Position numbers and translations under genes: made by a program
The notes under the pieces: model-generated
Databases searched by the model: none
What the model was told of the DNA's origin: nothing
What the model saw: the letters and a program-made list of their open reading frames with translations, nothing else
Part shown: positions 46,201 to 61,200 of the stretch, in pieces
Layout: each line of letters begins with the position of its first letter
Numbering within the stretch: the stretch's first letter is position 1
NCBI GenBank assembly: GCA_027886175.1
Contig: JAJNNQ010000002.1
Location: forward strand, 4,778,001-4,842,000
Length of the DNA stretch: 64,000 nt
From: Phylloscopus collybita
Lineage: Eukaryota > Chordata > Aves > Passeriformes > Phylloscopidae
Direction: 5' to 3'

Positions 46201-49200
46201 CCCCCTCTCCTCACCAGTGGCAAGAACCTCATGTGCACAACAAATCTCAGACCAGCACACCAGAGATTGTCACATTTCTGCTCCAAATTCTCCATATACA
46301 GATAGGCTTGGTTTCAGAGAGAATTAACAGATATACTCTCAGTCAAGGTTTGAACTCTCTGTTCAAGTTCTAAAGCCCTCATTCAGTTTAGCTCATGCCT
46401 TAAGCATAAACCAGCTTTCTGTTAAACAAACAAAAGCTGAAGCACTTTTGGAAGGACTTAAGAATTAATCTGGATAATCAAGTTACATTTGCAGTACCAA
46501 GCCAGTACAGGTGATTATTTGGACGAACCTCAATGCAAAAAGTGCCAACAGACTTATTTTTCCAGTAATGTTGGCTTATGTAAGGTGAACACAGGACCAG
46601 GAAAATGGCAATACAGCTTGTCACCAAACTCAGAACGAACCCTTTCCCCTCCTGCCCCCAGACTAAACACAGTTTCAGAGTAAGAGAAGATGCCTTGTCC
46701 TGACTGAAGTCTATGTATCAGCTCTTTTGATCCTGTTAGATTAGGATTTGGAGGAGAAAACCCAAATGAGTTCAGAAATGCTCCTGGTCCAACTCACAGA
46801 GAGGGATGCTACAATGCCTAGTGTCTCCTCTTCCCCCAGCACACACAGCTCCAGACTCCACACTTGGCTCTCAAAACTCAATCTTCCAGCTCTTCAGAGC
46901 TGGAGATGTGTGAGAAGACTGAGGCAGCTGTGCCAGTGTTGGGCTCTTTCACACTTTATTCCACACATCCGAAGCCTCCAAAGGAAACATGCCAGAGAGC
47001 CTGAAGGATGGTCACACGCTGCACGTACCCATCTCAGAAGTGACATCTGATCTACCAGACTTCTGAAGATGGACAAATTTACTAAGTGTATTATACAGCA
47101 GGCATGGACAGGAATTGTGTTCAGGCACCTGCCTCTAACAACCTGCTGCTAAATCCAGAGAGAAGGAATTTACAGGGACCTGTGATCACTACTCTGAAGG
47201 ATCCTGCAGAAAGGAAGACCATTGACAGCCAGGATGCACAGGACTTCTGAATTCTTTTGGTGGGATTTGTACAGGACTGTCCAGGATTTTGAGTATCTGA
47301 CATACAATTGCTATTTTGATTTCCCTGAAGGGTACCATGTTTGACACATAAGTTAAGCTGCCAGCTGGAGTTTAATACAGGAGCACAAATATATGGCAGT
47401 ACAGGGGACTTTGTCAGTGCAGCAAGTTAACACACAGGACATACCAAGCATCCTACAAAGCTTGTAGCTTTTTTACATAAATAAACATGACTTTTCTCTT
47501 CTTGGTTCAAGAACAATAAAAACTCCAGGAAGTTACCAGTAAGATATTCTTCTGCTGGATATGAATTGCTGTGGTGTTACACATTGTGAACATATGCCAA
47601 ATGAAAAAGAGCACAGGCAACAGCTTTTTCTAATCCAGAAGTATTAAGTCATTTAAAGGGGTAGAAAAAAAGTTCAGACATTTTTAACAGGCTTATTCTT
47701 TACACTATCAATTTAGTTTCCTTTGGTATGCATTTGAAGCTCTCCAGCATACAGAGAATTTCATGCTTCCATCATGCCCAGTTTTGACAAGGTTAATGCA
47801 AGCCTTAGCCAGAAACAGAAATACTGATAAACCAATTCCAAGTGTTCCATATCTGGTGGCAAAAAATAACCCAAGTTTTTCTTTCAGAGAAAAATCCAAC
47901 TTTACTCAAGTAACTTGCATAATTGTTGATCAGAAACATCAGACAAAATGATTATTTCCCATTAGAGAGACTGAACCTGCCCGGCACCTTAAAACACAAG
48001 GTTCATCCTCTTATACCAACTCACTGCTCTGCCAGCAGTGACTCCTGTTTAAGGTAACAGACCCTGTTTCACTCACCCCATGGATGTGAGTTTTAATTTG
48101 TCACTAAGTGTTCTGATATGTTCACTGAAGCTGAACTTTCAGTTCTTCATTTCTTCCTCTCATTGACAGTTGCAGGGAAAAACTTGTGTACATAAACCCG
48201 AGTGCAAACAGCTGTTCTGCTTCCATCTACACAAAGTATCTGTACAGTGCATGCAAATATTTTAGCTTCCTTTATTTAGTGAAACTCTGAGTCATTCATT
48301 ACACTGCTATTTGAATAAAATGACACTTAAATCCATTACCTGGTTTTCTTTAGCAGAAGATTCCAAGAAAGCTGCATTCCAAGATTCTGCTAAAGCTTTC
48401 CCTTCTTCATAGCTGATCACCCTGATCAGAGAAAGAAAAATACGTTTCTTATAACTTGCAGAAGAATCGGAATCTGATATGTCAAGAAATACCTCAGAGT
48501 TCCAAAGCACTTAAGTGCACTGTAATAGGAATGTCTTGTGAAGTCTGATCCAAAGCATTTGCTTTTGGCTGCTGTCAAATGCATTTCTGGGCCAGGTAAA
48601 ACTCCACTGTGACCCAGAAGAGCAGTTGTCCCAAAGTATTGCTTTGTTTTCATAATCTGTAATATTATCTGGTATTGCTGCTGTGACAAACACACTTCTG
48701 TTACTTACTTTGAAAAAAAACCCAGAACGCCAAATGACTGTCCCTGGACCCTCACAGCAAAAATCAACATTACAACAGAAGTTCATGGCTCGTAGTTCAC
48801 ATTCTGGACACAATTCCTTCGCCAGTAACTTATTTTAACCTACAATTTGATTTTAGCTCTGGAAAGCCAAGAACAAACCCAGTGCGTTGCAGCCACAGGA
48901 ATGCAGCTGCTGCCTTGCATTTCCCACATTCTGGAGTTCACATACCGTTCCATATGCAGGTCTTTTTTATTTCCAACCAGCATAATGGGTATTCTGTGAA
49001 AGAAAGGTCAGAACTTCAGAACAGTTACAGTATACTGAACAAAGCACTAGCAACATGCCTGCAATGAAATGAGATGAAAGTGTCACTACTTACTGGACTT
49101 TTCCCACCATATCCAATAACTTGCCATGGATAACTTTTATCACTTCAAAACTGCAAAATAAAGGGATGAAGTCACACATGCACTCTGATGTTTATCCTCA

Positions 49201-52200
49201 ATACCCAATACACAAGCAATTAAATGCATATGTAGGTTGTGTTTAAAACTTACTCTATGTATGCACAACTACAAAGATGCTGGAAGTCTTACCCGTTTGT
49301 GTAACAACAGCAAACTGGTCCCAGCAGCAGCAGAGACCAGCCTGAGCCTACCCTTACAGCCTCCCCAGTTATGGTATTTGCAGAAATAAATAACATTACC
49401 CAGGACTGATGCATCTAACAGAATCACCCCAAGTCCCTCCCACCTCTCATCTGGTTTGTATCTGCAGTGAGAAATCAAACTGCTGCAGTCCAACAAACCT
49501 GAATGAGTATGTCAAATTAAAGCAAATTGGGAAAAAAAAAGTAGTTAGGCAAGCTCCATCTTAAAAGAACACATTGTTTTTACTGAACATTTAGTTCATA
49601 TATAATTATTATTTATATAAAATTCTAATTTTCTATGGAAAGTGAGTAAACTGATCTGTAAGATGGCACTGAAACAGTGAATATTTAAATACTCTTTGTT
49701 TGTTCCCCTGCCACGTAGGTGAAGATTGGATGACAGGAGGTAAGAGGCAGCACTGTAGAATATCAAGTCAAAAACCTCACTAAGAAATCCACTGCATTTG
49801 ACATTCAGTACTTTTGAGAACAAGCTATAAACAGCGTTAAAGAGCAGATGTTGCACTCCTCTGGTTACACTATGGAAAAAATGCTGGTACATGAAGTGCA
49901 TAACTAAGAGAGGCACAGGCTCAGGGATGAGACACACAACTAGACAACAAAAAAGAGACCAAACTTTTCCAGTTCCCGAGGTTATTAGCTACAGGCAGTG
50001 TCTTGACTTGCACTGCATTTCAATTAGAATTGAATATCTTAAAAATAGAGCAGCATTCAAACATACTTCCAGCTCAGAGCAAAGACCTGGTGCCTAAAAA
50101 CACCATTCAAAGCAGTAAAACCTCTCACTTCTAGAAAAATAAACTCTACTATATCTAAGACGGATTTTCTGTCAAGGAGGTCAATTTGTCTGAATTCAGC
50201 AATAATATTTGAGACTGCATGGAATACAATGCTTCTCCAAGCTCAGCTCATAGTTTCAGTGTATCCCATCAAGAAAATGAGTTCTTTGTAAACAGAAGCA
50301 TGACTTAGTCTGGCATGAATTGCTACTGGTAACTCAAGTAGGATTCTACACTGTGGAAAATGTGGCATCAATGAAAATTGTGGAATCAATGAAAGGACTT
50401 AAGGGACACAAGGAGTTTATGCCGAAAGAGTATTAGTGAAATTTTAGTCTTGAGAACTCATCTTGGATGCTCATAATTATTAAGAAAATAAGAGCTGAAT
50501 GGAACTTGACTGTGACAGAGTCAAGAGGCATTGCTACACACAGAACTACATGACCCTGCAAGCAGAAAGAATAAAAATGCTACCAAAAAAACCCATCTAC
50601 TACAGACCACAAAACTGTTTCTCAGTCTGAAGCAAGGAGAAAGATCTTAGCACCCTATCCACAGGCTAACTGAATCCCTAGGATAGTACAATCACTGTTT
50701 CCTTTCCCTGTTAGGTGTGTTGTTTCCAGCTAAGCCAGGAAAAGGCCACACCGCAGCACAGCACCATGGCAAGTCCTTGCCTGAGGCTCCTGTGCACCAT
50801 GCTGCCAGGTGCTCTTGAACCTGGGCTCTCCAATGCCTCACTCTGGGTACCTATCTCCTTGTCTAAGATTGTTTACAAGCTTCCTTTTTTAGCGAAAATA
50901 CTACAAGAAAAAAGCTGATCCTTGTTAACAGACCAAGATGGAAACTACAGGAGAAGTGCTATTTAAACTCTAACACAATTCTGACACAGAAACAAGTTGC
51001 TAAGAACTGCCAGGAATGAAACTGGCTTGACCAATTAATGTTCTAGAAAGCTTTCCAAATTAATAACGTTGAAAAGAGCAAGGACAAAAAGGAGCAAGGA
51101 CTGACCAATCCAAAAATAGCACCATCACATCAAGCTGTGAAACTGTAAGATTAGGAGACTGGAACAGGTCCCTTCCAGTTCTGTCAAGCAAATGGGTTAC
51201 AGCAAACAGCTCAATGTGTGAAATACAAAAAAAAACCCCAAACAAACAAAATCAAAACAAAACAAACCCAAAAAACCCCATTACTAGCTGTCAGATAAAT
51301 GTGTTACACAAAATCATGGAACCTAGCAAGATACAAAATTGGAATTTAATTAAGCTGAATTAGAGCAAAAGCCTTCCAGCGACCTTGCTGCTGAGAGCCT
51401 GAGAATACAAAAAATGTAGGGCATTAGCTTTCATTCAAGTCCTATTTAAACTTCCCACTGGAGGTTAGCAGGGAAGCTGATAACTTTTAAGAAGAGCATT
51501 TCTATTAGGCCTGTTGTCAAAGCTCTTGCCCAGCTGGATCAATATTTGGATCAATACAGACACTTTGACAGAAGTCAGGACAGATGATGACTGTGATCTC
51601 CTTGTCTGGGCAAGTCATCAAAGCTACCAGAGTACTGTGGAAGATCTTTCCTATCACCTAAACACTGTCTTGATATAGAACATAAGGAACTGAACAAGAC
51701 AGGATCATGGACACTTGAAAATTTTACAGAAGAAACAACAACTATAAAAACTCGGAAAAAACTGATGAAGGTTAAACACTGATAAAGACTTCTGACCTAC
51801 ACCCTTAACCCAGTCTGCCCCACTGTTATTTTTTCCATAACTTGGTCTAACTGACTGAATGCTACCACAGAAAACGTGCTTATTTCTTCACTTGGTGAGC
51901 TCAAGACATCACAAGGCAACAACTGGAGTAGCTGAGAAAGAATATATCCTTTAGCTGCAAAACAGGGAACAGCACAGGTTGCAGAATCCTCTGAGTAATG
52001 TACATTGATTTCAGTCAAAGGCACTTCTGTTCTCACAGCACACATTTATCAGTGAACTTTTTTGTATTTGCTTCAGGAGTGGAGCATTGCCTACTTAAGG
52101 CAGAGAATACTGACTCCTATTTCATACAAGTTACTTGCTACCAACACTGAACTTCTAACTAAAAAACCCAGACCCAACAAAGTGTGGTAGTTTAGTATCT

Positions 52201-55200
52201 CTAGACACACATAAAAGCCTAACACGTGCTGGCCCTTCTCTACTTCAGAACTGAAGATGAAAACTAAGAATGAAGAACTGTGAAATCTGTTCAACATTAA
52301 AGACCTTGCAAGCAGCAGCAGTTTATAACCAGATTGTATCCTTCCTTTGAGAAGGAAAAAGAGCCAACAGGCAAGTTGCTTTACCTGTATTTTATGACAG
52401 TCTATCAAAAGAGCTTGAAATGACCAGTTTTGTTTGATTCAGAGGAAAATATATGAAACACTTCAGCACTTGTAAAAAGCTCATCAGCTGCCTTGAAAGT
52501 AGAAGGGAAGCATCAACTTTTCTTGTACTTGATAAGACTGAAAGGTCTAAGGTCTTAATCACTTTCTTCAAACAAAAATTTCAGAAAATATTCAGTTGAC
52601 CTAATAAAGATGCTGTACAATATTAAAAAAATCAACACCTATTCAAGGATAAGCAGTATTTAAACAAAGCAAGAAGACCAGAGGAAGGGAGGAAATAACA
52701 GATGACAAAGGCACACAAAGGCTGATGCATCTTGCACGATCCCAGGTATGATAGATTCTGGACAGGGAACAGCAAGGACAAGAGGGATACTCTGGGACAA
52801 CCTTCAGGGAAGATTACTTGCTACAGCATACCAAGAGAGGGTCTACAGTCCAAAAGTCATCTTTTGCTGCTTATATGAGTATTTCTATGGTTAATCAGGA
52901 CAATTCAGTACAAGAAGTCAAAGGAATCTCAGTACTGTAAAAAGCTACAAGGCTGAAGGAACGATCTAGCAACTAATGGGGCACTTCATGTAAATGTAGA
53001 GAGCCCTTCAGCTTTGTATTTACGTCTGCCTTTGTATATGATGCAAGAGCAATGAATTCTACTTATTTCTGAAATGACCCTTTGTACTTTTACTGACACC
53101 TCAAAACAATATAGTTTAACACTGTCTCATTTCTTACATGGTACCTTGCACATTAGTCTGCAAAATGTCTGTGACATTTGGGTCTGAGGGGACATTTCTG
53201 AAAAAACATTAATATTCACTCCTACTATACTTCTAAGGGAGAGAGATTAATTGAAATAATCACACATAAAACATACCAGAGGCAGGAGCTAAACCCAGAA
53301 AATGTTTAAGGAGAAGAACACAAACAGATTTTATTACCTTTTTATTGACGTGACTGAATAAACAAGAATGTAGCCATTGATGTCTATGGAGTACGTCTGA
53401 GGAAATATGGAGTATTCATCCTGTGGAAGGAATATTGCATTTAAGATGAAGGGTGCCACAGTTCAGACCTTTATGCTATCAGATCACCATCAGATAAATT
53501 GGTCATATCCCTAAAACATTTTGTATAGGTAGTACTTTCATAATTTTTTCATCATAATGTCACATGCGGCATCTTCACCAAACCAAGAGAAAGCTAAAAG
53601 TCTGTCTGTATACTCTACAATTTAATCCACAGCTTTTGTGGTTTATTCCCTCTAAGACTATGGATGAGCTGAAGCTCTATCCAATCCTCTTACCCTGCTT
53701 AATTATCTGTTTGTATTAGTACAAAACATCCACTCTGTCCCACAACTAATTAGCAATTATGCCTCTTATCTTGCTGGTGATACATTTCAAAATCTTAATT
53801 TCAACGGCTGATGACAGGATCTAGCAGTTTGTAATTTCAAGTGACACTGATCACATCTAAATTACCTAAGGAATCTGGTAGGAAGTGAATAATTATGGCT
53901 TACTAACTAATGCTTATCAAATGCAAAAAATACAGTTATTAGTTGCTTTATGACAACTCTATGTTTACATTATAGGGTAAGTGTTTACATAAATAAAAAC
54001 CAGACAAAACCACCAGAAACTTATTCAGTGAATTTATTACCCCTCCAGAAAACGGACTGACCAAATAGGCAAACAAAACAGCCTGACATATTGCAGGTAG
54101 TGCAACACAAATACTACGAATCCAATGTTTAAAACCTGTTCAAACAGATATTCCCAGGAAACATTTCCATTTTCACAAGAGACATACTTCCTAATGTATG
54201 AGTTCTCAAATTGTTAAACCTATGCCTTTGAAGATGTTAATTTTAACTGAAGATCAAATAACCTCTCTGTTATTGTCATGGCTGAACAGATGGAGCAGTG
54301 CAATCATACAGCTTAAATCTAGACAGCCAAAAGGAATCAAACTTCCCTCACTGGCAGAAGAGGAAAAACTCTTTATAAATCAACTTCACAGATCCAACCA
54401 AAAAAAGTTTGAAGGAATAACACTTGGCAAAAGCTGCCCTCATTTGCCTTTATTGCTACGCACTGAGGGCAGCCCTCCCCCATCCTCTCTGAAATGCCAA
54501 AGTGCCACTCCAGTTGGACGTGAAATCCCAAAGTCAATACAGAAGGGATCTGAGCTAAGTCTGTGTAAAAAAGGTGAAAGTGCAACTCTGCAGTGGCTTG
54601 ACTTTACCCGGAATTTCCCAGGACTGCCCCAGCTGGAATTTGGTGTTAGGTAAGATTTCCCTTTGCACCCCTCTTCTGTGAACCCTGCATCAAGACCCCT
54701 GTTGAACTGGACTGCACAAACCTCAGTAAACAACCAGGAAAGTAAAGAGGCACAGGACAGAGAAGGAATACCAAGAAAAGTAAGTGCCACAATCTCAACT
54801 GTTCCTAATTCATGACTTTATTTTTAGCTTGTTAGGAGACGGAAGGAAAGCTGCTATGCTCGCTGCAACTTATGGGCCAAATTAAGAAATTTGTCAAGTG
54901 ATTAAACAATGTTGCTACAACTTTTCAAGCCATAGCCAGCTTTTCAAAAGTATATAACATATCTGCAATACAATTCTTGCTGTGCTGTATACACATGAGG
55001 ACTCCCTATGGGCCATTAAGCAAGACAGACTTGAGAAAGAAATCTGTCCAAGCCACACCTTCCTTAGCTCAGCATCATCTCTCCCCTCTAACCCTGTGCA
55101 CCAGAAATCAAAGTTCAAATTGTTCCATGAAGAATTAAATCTGAAAATAACCACAGGCTGGGAAAGAAGCTATTTAGGTTCCACAATACTGTAAAACACC

Positions 55201-58200
55201 AAATCAATCCTCAGCAATGAAGGTATGTTAGTGGTGAGTCACACTGCCTTCCCAGAAGGCAATTTCCTCCTCAAAGAGGAATGTTTCTTTTATCACTACA
55301 CTACACAATCAGAGCTGTAATGCAAGTGCAGTTACAATGGCACTGAGTGACACCCATGGAGCTCAGTCTGCTGCTCACACTCCTCAGCCTGCCCCTCTCT
55401 CACCCTCTCCTCTGTGGAGCCTTCCCCATCCAGCAATCCTGCCCTGGGATGTGTGGCTGGTGTTGTGCTCAGACACCTCTGAGTGATTACACATGTTGCT
55501 GATGAGCACCAAAGGCTGACACCATATAAATACACCATGGCTATTCCCCAGTCACACAGCTCTCTTCCAAGAAAGCAATCAAACATACCTACAAAGTTAC
55601 AACCCCCCTGAACAGTCTCCCAGCTATGAGCAGGCATCCTGCAGCTTTAAAGCTTAAAGTACTGGCAGTGTATTTTACAACACTAACATTGTTTAATATC
55701 ACTCTTATGTTTGGAAAAACCCAAAGGCATAGTATGAGATCACAGAAGGCAAGAGCATGTAAGCAAAAAACCCAAACAAACATTTAGGATAAAAATACAG
55801 GGGTTTAGTGGTCCCTGATGAATTCTTCTTCCCAATACAGAGTCTCTCAAAAGATGCAGCACTCTTGTGCATGGGTTCAGCCGAGCAGCACCGTGTAATG
55901 AACACCTGTACCTGTAAATAATGAACACCTGCACTTCCCAAAGCTCCCCAGCACGCTGCAGGACACGTGCTCCCTGTCTCCTCACCCCCTGTCATTATGT
56001 GGAGCTCGGGTGCACACGTGAGCCACCACGTTAAAATGCAGACACACTGCAGCAGTTTATTGGAAGCTCAGTAAGTACCACCTACAGGAATCTGTCTGCT
56101 CCCCATGACTGCTCCATAGATACAAGTCATGATGGTGTAGCTGGAGCAGACAAATACAAAAAAGTCATGAAAATTTTCCCCGTGGTTTACTGAAGTGCCA
56201 TTTTTCATCTAAAGCAAGACTGCTCCTTTAACTCTGTAAGTGTCACAAGGTACTGACCAACTTCTTGGACGTAAGAGTTAAGGTAGTTCCTCTCCCCTTT
56301 TTTAGGCACTCATTCAATAGATAGGGAAAAAAACCCAACCCAGTAACAAAACACAAACCAAAACCTTTACACAAACACTACAAAAATAGTTCTTTAGTGA
56401 CTAAACAACAAGGCAGGATCATTTTTAAGTTAACTTTCACCTCTGAATGCACAGTCACTACCAACTTGGCTCAAAAGGAGTATGAATACCTATTGTTGTA
56501 ACTTGGAAGAAAGATTCAAAGAAAGATAACTCACCTGGCCAGCAGTGTCAACCAGCTGAAGATGATATTCTTGGCCATTTACTGTGATCAGTTTTGTAAA
56601 AGCTACAACAAACCAGAAATACATAAGCAGGTCAGAATTACACACAAGGAAGAAATCATTAGTCACTTATCTGTGCTATCATCAGCCAAGGCATAAAGAA
56701 AAAGAACTCCAGTTACAGGTTTTTAAGCAGCAATAAAAGGTAATCAGGTACTGTACTTTAATTAATCTACTGCAGATAGCAAAACCCAGAAATTTAATTT
56801 TTCAAAATTCAGATGATTCTCACACTGGATGCAGCAAGCTTCTTTGCTCTCTTGAAAGAGGGAATAAGAGGAAAAAAGGGTGGATTTATACACGCATTTC
56901 TACAAGATCCAGACAACCATAATTTGTGGCAACTTAAATTCAATTGGCATCATAGCTAAGTTTGAACTTATAGGATCTTCTCCTTGCTTTTCAAGTAGTT
57001 TAGGAAGATTAATTTCCTAAATGTAAATACCATGAATTAAGTGATCTGGACTGAAAAAAAAAGGAAAAATCTTTGGGGGCTAAACCACACAGAACTTATG
57101 ATTATGTTAAACCTAAATGATGACAATTAGCTAAGTTCACCATGTTGCTTTCACATTTGCTGGAGCTACCAGTCTATGCAGTCCCCAGTCACGAAGTACA
57201 TTCAGTCCCTGAAAGTGATGAGAATTGCTGCTCTTCCTTGGATTCATGAAATGCCAACACGCTGTGAGCCGAGGAATCTTACTCAGTGTTTGTGTTATGC
57301 AACCGCAAAAGCAAACAGTGTCACAGCTCTTGTAGGAATAATGTCCCAACTGGAGCACACAAACCTGGCTCTGGAGGTCTCATGTGGCCTTCGAGACACA
57401 CTCCAGACACCATTGCTGGACAGAACTGATACACTGAGTAAAGTCTGCATTATCCTCCAGTTGGGGTGCTTTTCCCAATTAGTAACAGTCCTGAGAAACC
57501 ACATCCCTGCAGTGATGAGCAGGGAAACAGTCAGATGAACAGGTCACTTAGGTGAGCTGAGTTGACCAACAGTGTCCCAAAGCTGCACAGCTGAACATTC
57601 CTGACCCCACTGGGCAGCCCTGCCTACGCCTGAAGTAGATGGTGTTGGCCAACTTTCCTCCTCCCAGCCAAAGCTCGTTGCTCTGTCAAGTCCCCACAAT
57701 GTGTGCATTATCTTGAATAAGTGGGCTGAAATAGCTGAAACTGGAGGTTTCAACCCACCTCATAAATCAAATCCTTGAAAAAAAGGAGCAATTCAAACAG
57801 CAAAGCCAAGCTAACAGTGTCTAAATCAACAGTGTAAAGTGTACCTATAGTTTCCATTACAAAATCAGCAAATGGCATTTGAAATGGAGTCTCAAAGAGA
57901 GCTCCTGCCTTACCCTGGTTATCCCCTAAGAAAGCTGCTTTAGCACATGTGCTGCCCTCAAATCAGTCTGGATGCTGTTGTTATTGCTGCACAAAAGTTT
58001 CAGGTTATAAAACATGGACCCACGATGGCTCTTTGCCTTGGATGAATGCTGTGATGGGGACAAACTGTTTGAACAGATGTTAGCAGGCAGCATTGATATA
58101 AACAATATCACTGCTTTGAGTCAGAGGGAAAACAGACTTCTTTGGAGACAACACTGCATTTACAGGTGTGTGCAAGTAACAGCCTCTCCAGTCTCTTGAC

Positions 58201-61200
58201 ACTTCACATACACATCAAAGCACTCTGCAGTCAAAGTAGCTTCAAGGGCATCATGAAGTTAATATTTAAAAAGGGACAGATGGCAGTTTTTTCAGACTAT
58301 TCTAGAAGCCTAGAAGAGACACAGAAACGATGTCATCATCATCATTACTGAAAGCAGAGTGTGACAGAGACAGGAGAAGGGAAACAGTGAAGGAGTCACC
58401 ACAGCCTGGTGGTGGAGGAGAGCTGTTAGTGCAGTGCAGAGCCTTGCAGCACTAAGCACAGCCCACTGTGTGAAGACGAATCTGCTTCGATGAAGTCACA
58501 ACTAATGACTTCCATTTATTTGCTGAAGCTTTTTAAAAACATTCCTGGTTAAGAATTTAATTTTGTGAAAACCTTGGTCCCCTTGAAGTGTTCATTTCCA
58601 ATTCTATCACCTATCATCCTGGGACTTCTGCTGTGCTTGTGCAAAAGACAAACAACAATACAATCCCTGCATTATTTGGCTCTTCCTGGTAGGCCAAGGA
58701 CACTTTCAGCAGACTAGTCCAGACATTAAATCACAATGTGAGCATCTCCAAAACACTGCTCATCAACTGGAACACGGATTTTGGAACAGGACATTCTTAC
58801 ACCTTGCAACACGTAACTCCAGTGATCATCACTGCCTGAAGATCAAGTACACTGCAATTAGACCAGCACGAATGAAATGATTTGCATGTGCAACTCAATG
58901 ACAGCTGCTGTGGAAACAAGCCACTATGATAAAAAAAATCCCAAATAGTAACAGGTAAAGAAATATAGATTTTTAGATCAATAGTGATACTGAGGAAAGG
59001 TACAAGAGTGCTGTAACATCATTGCCATAATATAGCTGGTAGCTAAATACAACCACCTTGCAAGGGTTCCTTGGTTACCACCTCCTGCATCCCTTTCTAC
59101 TCGCCTGCATTCCAAAGTCAATGCCTGCCACTAATCTACCAGGACAACTTTCACAACACTGAGATGTGTGATGCAACAGAGCTATTTTTAGTTTTCCTCA
59201 GAAGCCTCATTTGCACCCCTTAGAAGGCTGCTCCTGAGGAGAGGCACAGTTCAGCCTTCCAGAGTTGCCAGGACATGTGCAGAAGTTTAGCCTTGAAGAT
59301 TCTCTGTCAGACTCATCTAAACCTATAGGTGCCCCCTCCACAACTAGTAATGGTCCTCCAGCCCCTGTCCCTTTCCAATATGCTTCTACTTATATTTGTA
59401 TTAAAAAAACATGAGATGGAGGTAGGAAGCATGGGGGAAGATGTTCCTTTCCTTAGGGAGCCAGTGAGACCATTTAGGGGAGAAAGGAAGACCACAGAGC
59501 TGTGAAATAGTGCTAGAAGGCCCTCTAAAACTGCAACAAAAATCAAAAAGCAGCCAGGCAGGTTTTGGAGGACACATCTGCGACCTGGGCAGTCATCTAC
59601 CTTGCAACACAAGACATCTCTGCAAAGATGATGTGAGTAGAGTTAAGTGCACATCTTCATTAACTGTTCCTTCTGACCTATTTGAGTTCCAAATTCAGGT
59701 TCTAGTGTTTATTCCTGTAAAATGGTTGCATTTTAATTTGCACTGGTCTTAGTTCACATGAGCTGATCTGCCTGCAGAGCCCCATCCAGCCCAGTGTCCA
59801 CACAGACTCCCTGCACACACTCCTGTTCTCCAAGAACCTTTCTTCTCTTTCCAACATTCCTCCAAGTAGTAGTTCCACTCGTTTCTCAACCTGGCTGTTT
59901 TAAGAACAGCCACCCATTGAGATGTCACTCCTGTTGGGACATTCAGACAGGGAAAGTCTCTTTCCTGAAGCAATTACCTCTCACATCCACTGCTGCCATA
60001 AAAGGATACAAGTTACTCTTCCTGACACACAAGTTTAGAAGTAGCAACTGAATTCAACATGCTCCTTGTAGTATAAGCAAAGGAAAATGTAGCAGTGAAG
60101 CTGTCACTTCACAAACACTATGCAAAATCTGATACACCCTATCTTCCTATTATCACTTCCAAAGGCAGAGATTTACACACTTAAAACCTGAAATTTCTAA
60201 AATATTAGGTCTTATTCCTATTGCTCAAGGCTTATAAACTACACAATTTGTTCCTATAAGAGCTTGACTACAGCTTGCCTTACATACAATTTAGCTTTGC
60301 AGTCAACATTTTGTGCAAGTTTTATTATTTGAACACAAAAATTATAAAGATTGCATTACCAGCTGTACTGCAGCTTTCCACCCTTTCTTCACAGCTGCTA
60401 GAATACTGAAACAAATTATCAATGGTTTTTTGGAGACAAAAGAGAAATCACACAGGCCAGACTATCCTTTTCCATGTATTCTTTTCATTTCCAAGTTTTG
60501 TTACATGTGTAGACCCAACCATCAGATGAAACTGAAAAGGTTTTACAACTTACTACAATGGCCTGGAAAAATGCAACACTCTCCAAAGCTGTCCCCAGTA
60601 TAAGAACCTGGACTTTTCAACCCTTTTTGCCAACATTGCCCAGCAAATATGAAATCATGAGCTAGGAAAAGTCTAAGAGTTGATCATGTACTTTGCATCT
60701 TATGACCCTAGACAGAATCAGAAACACAGCTGGGAGGGTCCGAAGACTTCACTGAACGAAGATTTATATTTAGAAAGGAAATTAATGTATTCTTAAGTCA
60801 AAAGAATTATTTTATACTTAACCCATCAAAACTAGTTTCACATTAAAAAAAAATTCAATAAGTTTTAAATTTTAGTGTTATATTAGAATGTATTCTCTTG
60901 TCTGTTCTTTCACAGAAGCATTTTTAAAACGTTATCTCTATCAGACCTTCTGGGGCTTAAAGATGGGAAAGACAGACTTCCCACTGTTTTGAGCCCCAGG
61001 GCATATCTTTTATCTTTTCAACCTTTACTTCCCAGCAATGTTTTGTGATGTCAGAAGGACCCTTCAATTCTCTACGTTCCAGAAAGCAAATTCCTCCAGC
61101 CATGCCACAGATCACAAGACTTATACCAAATGAATAATGTTGTTTGTTTTCCAAACAAGAAAGAAATCAAGTGAAAAGTTAAGGCTTTTCAAGATGCCCC

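Noticed and set aside
54198..54653. 151-codon plus-strand open frame in RHEB intron 3
   Set aside because: I looked for a nested gene or retrocopy, but the sequence has no motif, no poly(A) tail and overlapping minus-strand frames.
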